Position numbers and translations under genes: made by a program
NCBI GenBank assembly: GCA_028702975.1
Contig: JAQVNT010000003.1
Location: forward strand, 1-27,167
Source of the DNA: Candidatus Delongbacteria bacterium
GTDB taxonomy: Bacteria > UBA4055
Direction: 5' to 3'
Length of the DNA stretch: 27,167 bases
The notes under the pieces: model-generated
The model's database searches: none
What the model saw: the letters and a program-made list of their open reading frames with translations, nothing else
What the model was told of the DNA's origin: nothing
In this document: positions 22,668 to 27,167 of the stretch, piece after piece
Layout: the number at the start of each line of letters is the position of its first letter
How positions within the stretch are numbered: position 1 is the stretch's first letter

Positions 22668-23087
22668 TTATTCTCCGATTTCATTTCTTGAACATATTCT
22701 TGTTTTAATCGGCAGCTTGCTTGAAGCCAGATTCAGAGCTTCTCTTGCCAGATCTTCCGGAACACCCTGAATTTCAAAAAGGATCTTTCCGGGTCTGATA
22801 ACAGCTACCCAGTACTCCGGAGCACCCTTTCCTTTACCCATCCTTGTCTCTGCGGGTTTTTTCGTGACCGGTTTGTCTGGAAATACTCTTATCCACATCT
22901 TTCCGCCTCTTTTCATTGCCCTGTTAATTGCAATACGGGCGGCTTCAATCTGCCTTGATGTCATCCAGAATTGTTCCATAGCCTTAAGACCGTAATCTCC
23001 GAAAGCGATAGAGCTTCCTCGGTAAGCCAGTCCCTTGACCAGGTTCTTCTGAACTTTTCTGTGCTTGATTTTCTTCGGCATTAACAT
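22668..23087 (-). CDS. rplP: 50S ribosomal protein L16
   Basis: L16 organises the tRNA A-site region of the large subunit. PKKIKHRKVQKNLVKGLAYR, ARIAINRAMKRGGKMWIRVF and PDKPVTKKPAETRMGKGKGA cover the signatures. Length is 139. ATG at 23087 is chosen over the ATG two codons later because GGAG lies ten bases before it. Confidence 0.98.
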   Translation of the reverse strand: MLMPKKIKHRKVQKNLVKGLAYRGSSIAFGDYGLKAMEQFWMTSRQIEAARIAINRAMKRGGKMWIRVFPDKPVTKKPAETRMGKGKGAPEYWVAVIRPGKILFEIQGVPEDLAREALNLASSKLPIKTRICSRNEIGE

Positions 23088-23102
23088 GTTACTGATTCTC
23101 CG

Positions 23103-23747
23103 CTAAGAATTATTGTTTAGGTATCCGAATTTCTCACCGTTGCATACCCATACTTTTACTCCGATCCTGCCATAGGGGGTATGAGCTTCAACAAGCGCAT
23201 AATCTATGTCTGACCTAAGAGTGTGCAGAGGTACCCTTCCCTTGTGATAACCTTCGGTTCTTGCCATATCAGCGCCGCCTAGCCTGCCGCTGCATTGAAC
23301 TTTGATACCCTGGACATTGGCTTTCATAGCCTGATCGATAGCTTTCTTTAAAGCCCTTCTGAAATTGATCCTTTTTTCAAGCTGTCTTGCGATCGATTCA
23401 CCTATAAGATGAGCATTGATCTCAGGCCTTTTAACCTCGAAGATATTCAGATTGATCGGTTTTTTGAAAACTGTCTTGAGCTCTTCTTTAAGTTTTTCTA
23501 TTTCCTGGCCCTTTCTGCCGATTACGATACCGGGTTTTGCCGTGAAAATACTTAGATTGATCTCTTTAGGTTTTCTTTCGATCTTTACTTCGGAAACGCC
23601 GGCCTCTTTCAGCCTGGTATTAACATACTTTCTGATCCTCAGGTCTTCCATAAGCTTACCTGAGAAATCTTTCTGATCAAACCAAATAGAGTTCCATGTC
23701 CTGTTTATTCCAAGTCGAAGCCCTATGGGATTACACTTTTGACCCAA
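23103..23747 (-). CDS. rpsC: 30S ribosomal protein S3
   Basis: S3 guards the mRNA entry tunnel. The N-terminus GQKCNPIGLRLGINRTW, the KH type 2 loop GIVIGRKGQEIEKL, and GRLGGADMARTEGYHKGRVP are clear. Length is 214, near the minimal form. The first codon is TTG at 23747, behind a full AGGAGG with five-base spacing. Confidence 0.98.
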   Translation of the reverse strand: MGQKCNPIGLRLGINRTWNSIWFDQKDFSGKLMEDLRIRKYVNTRLKEAGVSEVKIERKPKEINLSIFTAKPGIVIGRKGQEIEKLKEELKTVFKKPINLNIFEVKRPEINAHLIGESIARQLEKRINFRRALKKAIDQAMKANVQGIKVQCSGRLGGADMARTEGYHKGRVPLHTLRSDIDYALVEAHTPYGRIGVKVWVCNGEKFGYLNNNS

Positions 23748-23756
23748 AAAGTCCTC

Positions 23757-24107
23757 CTATTCTTTTTCTGCCAGCTTTACTTTTATGTAAATGTGGCTCG
23801 TTCTTTTTCTGATTCTTGTTGCCCTGCCCTGAGCACGGGGTTTGAACCTTTTCATGGTAGGACCTTCGTCAGCGAACATCGTATCTATGAAAACCGAGTT
23901 CGTATCGATCGAAGTCTCCCTGTTGTTCTCAATAAGGTTAGCCACTGCTGATTTAAGGGTCTTTTTTATAGACATTGCGGCAAAATTGGGAGTGAAATCC
24001 AGAATAGTGATAGCGCTCTCAACATTTTTCCCCTTTATCAGTGCCATAACCAGCCTGACTTTATTAACAGGGTAACCTACCCATTTTGATTTAGCGTACG
24101 CTTCCAT
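23757..24107 (-). CDS. rplV: 50S ribosomal protein L22
   Basis: L22 lines the peptide exit tunnel with a long beta hairpin. Diagnostic segments are YPVNKVRLVMALIKGKNV, and GPTMKRFKPRAQGRATRIRK with RTSHIYIKV at the end. Length is 116. It lies between rpsS and rpsC with gaps of about nine bases. Confidence 0.98.
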   Translation of the reverse strand: MEAYAKSKWVGYPVNKVRLVMALIKGKNVESAITILDFTPNFAAMSIKKTLKSAVANLIENNRETSIDTNSVFIDTMFADEGPTMKRFKPRAQGRATRIRKRTSHIYIKVKLAEKE

Positions 24108-24115
24108 CGTTCCCT

Positions 24116-24406
24116 CTATTTTTTAACCTTTGAAGCTTTTTCCGATTTTTTCTCAGGATGACCTCTGAAAACTCTCGTTAATGAAAATTCACCCAGTTTG
24201 TGACCAACATGATTTTCTGTAATATAAACGGGTATGAACTGTTTCCCGTTATAAACAGAAACTGTATGACCGATGAAATCAGGTACTATGGTCGATCTTC
24301 TTGACCAGGTCTTGATCGCGGTTTTCTGCTTTGTCTTGTTCAACTTCACGACTTTATTAAGCAGATGGTCGTCAACAAACGGACCTTTTTTAACTGATCT
24401 TGGCAT
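24116..24406 (-). CDS. rpsS: 30S ribosomal protein S19
   Basis: S19 is in the small-subunit head with S13. MPRSVKKGPFVDDHLLNKV, TWSRRSTIVPDFIGHTVSVY and HKLGEFSLTRVFRGHPEKK identify it, at 96 residues. A short Lys/Ser-rich tail follows the conserved part. Confidence 0.98.
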   Translation of the reverse strand: MPRSVKKGPFVDDHLLNKVVKLNKTKQKTAIKTWSRRSTIVPDFIGHTVSVYNGKQFIPVYITENHVGHKLGEFSLTRVFRGHPEKKSEKASKVKK

Positions 24407-24419
24407 TCAACAAACCCCG

Positions 24420-25250
24420 TTATTTTGTTTTTCTTCTCTTGATTATATACTTGTCGGAAGGTTTGTTCTTCTTCCTTGTTTTATAACCTTTTGCATATAC
24501 ACCCCAAGGTGATACCGGCTGTCTTCCGCCGCATGTCCTTCCTTCTCCACCGCCGTGAGGATGATCTACCGGATTCATGGCTGCGCCTCTTACCGTAGGT
24601 CTTATACCCAGCCATCTTTTTCTTCCGGCTTTACCGTGATTCTGGTTGAAATGGTCGATATTGCCGACCTGTCCGAGTGTCGCAAAACAGTTTTCATGTA
24701 CGAGCCTTACCTCACCCGACGGCATCTTCAGATGACAGTAATTTCCGTCCTTTGCCATAAGAACTGCATAGTTCCCGGCTGACCTAACAAGCTGACCGCC
24801 TTTTCCGATCTTCAGCTCGATATTGTGTATCATCTGACCCGCAGGTATCGCTTTTAACGGCAAAGCATTCCCCGGCCTGATATCAACGCTCTCTCCCGAC
24901 ACTAAGGTATCGCCGACATTAATTCCGCTCGGAGCCAGAATGTATCTCTTCTCTCCGTCAGCGTAGAAAAGCAGAGCGAGCCTTGCTGTCCTGTTTGGAT
25001 CGTACTCGATCGCCGCTACTTTCGCGGGGATATTATGCTTATCTCTCTTAAAGTCTATTACCCTCAGGCATGTCTTGTGACCTCCGCCGATGTGTCTGGT
25101 AGTGATCCTTCCCACATTGTTCCTTCCTCCGCTCTTCTTTTTTGTGACGAGCAGAGATTTCTCCGGTTCTTTTTTGGTGATCTCCGTAAAGTCGGGGATC
25201 ATCATGAACCTTCTGCTGGGGGTGTATGGTTTAAATTTTCTTACTGGCAT
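24420..25250 (-). CDS. rplB: 50S ribosomal protein L2
   Basis: L2 is needed for subunit association and supports the peptidyl transferase centre. KPYTPSRRFM at the N-terminus, GRITTRHIGGGHKTCLRVID, and the C-terminal RPTVRGAAMNPVDHPHGGGE with its conserved histidine are all present. Length is 276, the usual value. The 38-base gap to rplW is one of the larger ones in the array. Confidence 0.99.
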   Translation of the reverse strand: MPVRKFKPYTPSRRFMMIPDFTEITKKEPEKSLLVTKKKSGGRNNVGRITTRHIGGGHKTCLRVIDFKRDKHNIPAKVAAIEYDPNRTARLALLFYADGEKRYILAPSGINVGDTLVSGESVDIRPGNALPLKAIPAGQMIHNIELKIGKGGQLVRSAGNYAVLMAKDGNYCHLKMPSGEVRLVHENCFATLGQVGNIDHFNQNHGKAGRKRWLGIRPTVRGAAMNPVDHPHGGGEGRTCGGRQPVSPWGVYAKGYKTRKKNKPSDKYIIKRRKTK

Positions 25251-25288
25251 TTTAACTCCAAATCTGATACATTTTCAAATTGTTCTTT

Positions 25289-25573
25289 CTAAGCCTGTTC
25301 GTAAATATCAAGCTTGTCGCCTTTCGCCAAAGTAACGGTCGCTTTCTTAAAATCGCTTTTTTTACCGAAATATCTTCCGACCCTGGCCTTTCTTCCGTCG
25401 TAATTAACTGTATTTACGCCTGTAACAGAAACTCTGAATCTGCTTTCGATCTCTCTTTTTATCTCGATCTTATTCGCATTGACATCAACAAGAAAAGTGT
25501 ACTGATTGTTCTTTTCCTGGAGTTTACTTGTTTTTTCTGTTATGTGAGGCTTTCTTAAAATCATCTTCATCAT
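25289..25573 (-). CDS. rplW: 50S ribosomal protein L23
   Basis: L23 is at the tunnel exit and docks trigger factor. The 94 residues include LRKPHITEKTSKLQEKNNQY, VDVNANKIEIKREIESRF and GRKARVGRYFGKKSDFKKA. The first ATG (25573) overlaps the rplD stop as ATGA and has AGGGTGA just upstream, so it is preferred over the two ATGs that follow. Confidence 0.97.
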   Translation of the reverse strand: MMKMILRKPHITEKTSKLQEKNNQYTFLVDVNANKIEIKREIESRFRVSVTGVNTVNYDGRKARVGRYFGKKSDFKKATVTLAKGDKLDIYEQA

Positions 25574-26229
25574 TCATTCACCCTGTCAATAGTTTGTAGA
25601 GCGTCCTTCTGTATTACCAGGCAGTCGGCATTCATGATCTCGTATGTGGATACGGTATCAGCAAGCTGTATATTAGCATTTTTAATGTTCAGGACAGACT
25701 TGATAAGGTTTACAGTATTGTTGAATTTGCTGTCTTCATCGACAGAGCTGTATGTATCAAGTACGACAAGCACTTTCTTGCCTATAAGTTCCATTCCTGT
25801 AAGCAAATTAACGAACTTAGCAGTTTTTGGGGCTTCGAAAGTAAAATTGTCTATCAGATAGATCTGACTGTTCCCTGCTTTGTCGGAAAACGCAGATTTT
25901 CTCGCCAGAAGCTTCTGCTTCTTGTTCATCTTCATTGAATAATCTCTTGGCGAAGGTCCGAATGTCTTTCCTCCTCCGACCAGAACCGGAGATCTTCTGT
26001 CGCCTCTTCTGGCTCCGCCTGTACCTTTCTGCCTGAATAGTTTCCTTGTGCTGAAGGCGGTCTCAGACCTGCCCTTAGCCTTTGCGGTTCCCTGTCTCTG
26101 GTTGGCGAGATATACTTTTACGGCCTGATGAACCAGGTGATAGTTCGGTTCGATCCCGAAGACATCATTATTAAGCTCAACTTCAACAGAGGTTTTTTTA
26201 CCTTCAATATCATAAATCGGCAACTTCAT
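25570..26229 (-). CDS. rplD: 50S ribosomal protein L4
   Basis: L4 reaches into the exit tunnel and in some bacteria represses the S10 operon. KLPIYDIEGKKTSVEVELN, RQKGTGGARRGDRRSPVLVG and GPSPRDYSMKMNKKQKLLAR are diagnostic. The open frame extends to 26247, but GGAGG lies four bases before the ATG at 26229, which shares one base with the rplC stop (TGATG). That gives 219 residues. The Shine-Dalgarno is inside the last codons of rplC, implying coupling. Confidence 0.96.
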   Translation of the reverse strand: MKLPIYDIEGKKTSVEVELNNDVFGIEPNYHLVHQAVKVYLANQRQGTAKAKGRSETAFSTRKLFRQKGTGGARRGDRRSPVLVGGGKTFGPSPRDYSMKMNKKQKLLARKSAFSDKAGNSQIYLIDNFTFEAPKTAKFVNLLTGMELIGKKVLVVLDTYSSVDEDSKFNNTVNLIKSVLNIKNANIQLADTVSTYEIMNADCLVIQKDALQTIDRVNE

Positions 26230-26855
26230 CATACCTCCATTTTCCATATTTTGAGAATTCCGTTCTTTGCGCCCGGAAGAGAGCCCTTAATGAATAATAT
26301 ATTCTTCTCGGGTATTATCTTCAGAACCTCGATATTCTTGATGGTCACCTGATCGTTTCCCATTCTTCCCGGCAGATGTTTTCCTTTCCAGACCCTTGAA
26401 GGCCATGTACACTGTCCGATCGAACCGGGTCCTCTGTGAGATTCATGAGTTCCGTGCGAACCTCCCTGAAGATGCATTCCCCATCTTTTAACAACTCCCT
26501 GAAATCCTTTACCCTTAGAAATTCCCGAAACCAGCAGATTGTCTCCCTCGTTGAACATGCTTACATCTATCTGAGTACCCACAGAAATCTTGCCTGCACC
26601 TTCAAATCTGAATTCTCTCAAATGCTTCAGGGTTTCAACTCCGGCTTTTTTGAAATGACCCGCAAGAGGTTTGTTCACCCTTGATTCTTTTTTCGGTTCA
26701 AAACCGATCTGAACGGCTTCATATTTGTCTTTTTCGATAGTCTTAACCTGCACGACCTTACACGGTCCCGCCTGGACTATAGTAACGGGAAACTCTCTAC
26801 CCGCCGGGCCGAAAAAGCTGGCCATTCCTAATTTCTTCCCTAAAATGACGTCCAT
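26229..26855 (-). CDS. rplC: 50S ribosomal protein L3
   Basis: L3 is an early assembly protein close to the peptidyl transferase centre. MDVILGKKLGMASFFGPAGR, GISKGKGFQGVVKRWGMH and GSHGTHESHRGPGSIGQCTW, followed by GKHLPGRMGNDQVTIKN, are clear. Length is 208. It follows rpsJ by 23 bases. Confidence 0.98.
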   Translation of the reverse strand: MDVILGKKLGMASFFGPAGREFPVTIVQAGPCKVVQVKTIEKDKYEAVQIGFEPKKESRVNKPLAGHFKKAGVETLKHLREFRFEGAGKISVGTQIDVSMFNEGDNLLVSGISKGKGFQGVVKRWGMHLQGGSHGTHESHRGPGSIGQCTWPSRVWKGKHLPGRMGNDQVTIKNIEVLKIIPEKNILFIKGSLPGAKNGILKIWKMEV

Positions 26856-26878
26856 TATTATCGCGCCTTTCCTTAGTT

Positions 26879-27167
26879 TTATACTACTTTAACTTCAATG
26901 TTTACACCAGCGGGAAGCTCAAGTTTTGTCAATGCTTCCATGGTTTCCGTTTTCGAGTTTAAAATTTCAACCAGTCTTTTGTAGATCCTTTTTTCGAACT
27001 GCTCCCTTGATTTCTTGTTGACATGAGGGGAGCGAAGAACCGTATAAATGGTCTTCTTAGTAGGAAGAGGTACAGGACCGGATATAACCGCTCCTGTTTC
27101 TCTTGCCTTTTTAATGATCTTTTCGGTTGAAATATCGATCAGATGATAATCATAGGATTTCAATTTG
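26879..27167 (-). CDS. rpsJ: 30S ribosomal protein S10 (partial, 5' end outside window)
   Basis: S10 functions in the small-subunit head and as NusE in antitermination. The visible residues include LKSYDYHLIDISTEKIIKKA, ETGAVISGPVPLPTKKTIYT and SPHVNKKSREQFEKRIYKRL. A TTG at 27163 looks like a start but is the Leu of the conserved K-L-K-S-Y segment. The codon before it is AAA (Lys) and the frame is open to the edge, so about eight N-terminal residues are missing. Confidence 0.97.
   Translation of the reverse strand, partial: KLKSYDYHLIDISTEKIIKKARETGAVISGPVPLPTKKTIYTVLRSPHVNKKSREQFEKRIYKRLVEILNSKTETMEALTKLELPAGVNIEVKVV

Noticed and set aside
26230..26247. Longer rplD beginning at 26247 or 26232
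   Set aside because: The extra residues lie inside rplC and do not resemble L4; GGAGG is too close to 26232 and fits the ATG at 26229.
27161..27163. TTG as the start of rpsJ
   Set aside because: It encodes the Leu of the conserved K-L-K-S-Y stretch; the frame stays open to the window edge with AAA just before it, so the gene is simply truncated.

Overview
The window is one long co-oriented stretch in which every recognised gene lies on the minus strand, so it is transcribed from high to low coordinates. Base composition looks moderately AT-rich by eye. An outer-membrane OmpA-type protein with calcium-binding thrombospondin type 3 repeats points to a diderm (Gram-negative-type) bacterium. That protein type and the wording of the ribosomal proteins would suit the FCB superphylum or a relative, but I cannot name a taxon from the sequence alone. 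Both ends cut genes: rpsJ loses its first few codons at the right edge and pyrC loses its C-terminus at the left edge.

Region 1 (27167 to about 12646) is a fused S10-spc-alpha array. In order of transcription it reads rpsJ, rplC, rplD, rplW, rplB, rpsS, rplV, rpsC, rplP, rpmC, rpsQ, rplN, rplX, rplE, rpsN, rpsH, rplF, rplR, rpsE, rpmD, rplO, secY, adk, infA, rpmJ, rpsM, rpsK, rpsD, rpoA, rplQ. A tRNA-Pro(TGG) follows, then a strong intrinsic terminator. Gaps are tiny and many stop and start codons overlap. The map gene often found between adk and infA is absent. Four ribosomal protein genes (rpsC, rpsE, rpsK, rpsM) start with TTG and rplF with GTG, each behind a clear Shine-Dalgarno sequence.

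Region 2 (12624 to 8608) is a probable three-gene operon: a membrane-anchored zinc-ribbon/SUMF1-domain protein lacking the catalytic cysteines of formylglycine-generating enzyme, a family 4 Fe-S uracil-DNA glycosylase, and NAD-dependent DNA ligase (ligA), which overlaps the glycosylase gene.

Region 3 (8582 to 1) begins with a probable promoter and the OmpA/TSP3 gene. It continues without a visible terminator into a compact three-gene chaperone cluster: a GrpE-like nucleotide exchange factor, a small TPR protein with a degenerate J-like domain, and an Hsp70 whose helical lid is replaced by a roughly 400-residue acidic tail. The HPD tripeptide of the J domain, the Hsp70 arginine that contacts it, and the hydrophobic interdomain linker are all altered together. 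This suggests a specialised Hsp70 machine rather than the housekeeping DnaK system, and it is the most interesting content of the window. The pyrimidine genes pyrR, pyrB and pyrC follow directly, with a terminator-like hairpin between pyrR and pyrB.

No rRNA, CRISPR array, insertion sequence or prophage was seen, and no gene-free stretch exceeds 300 bases.
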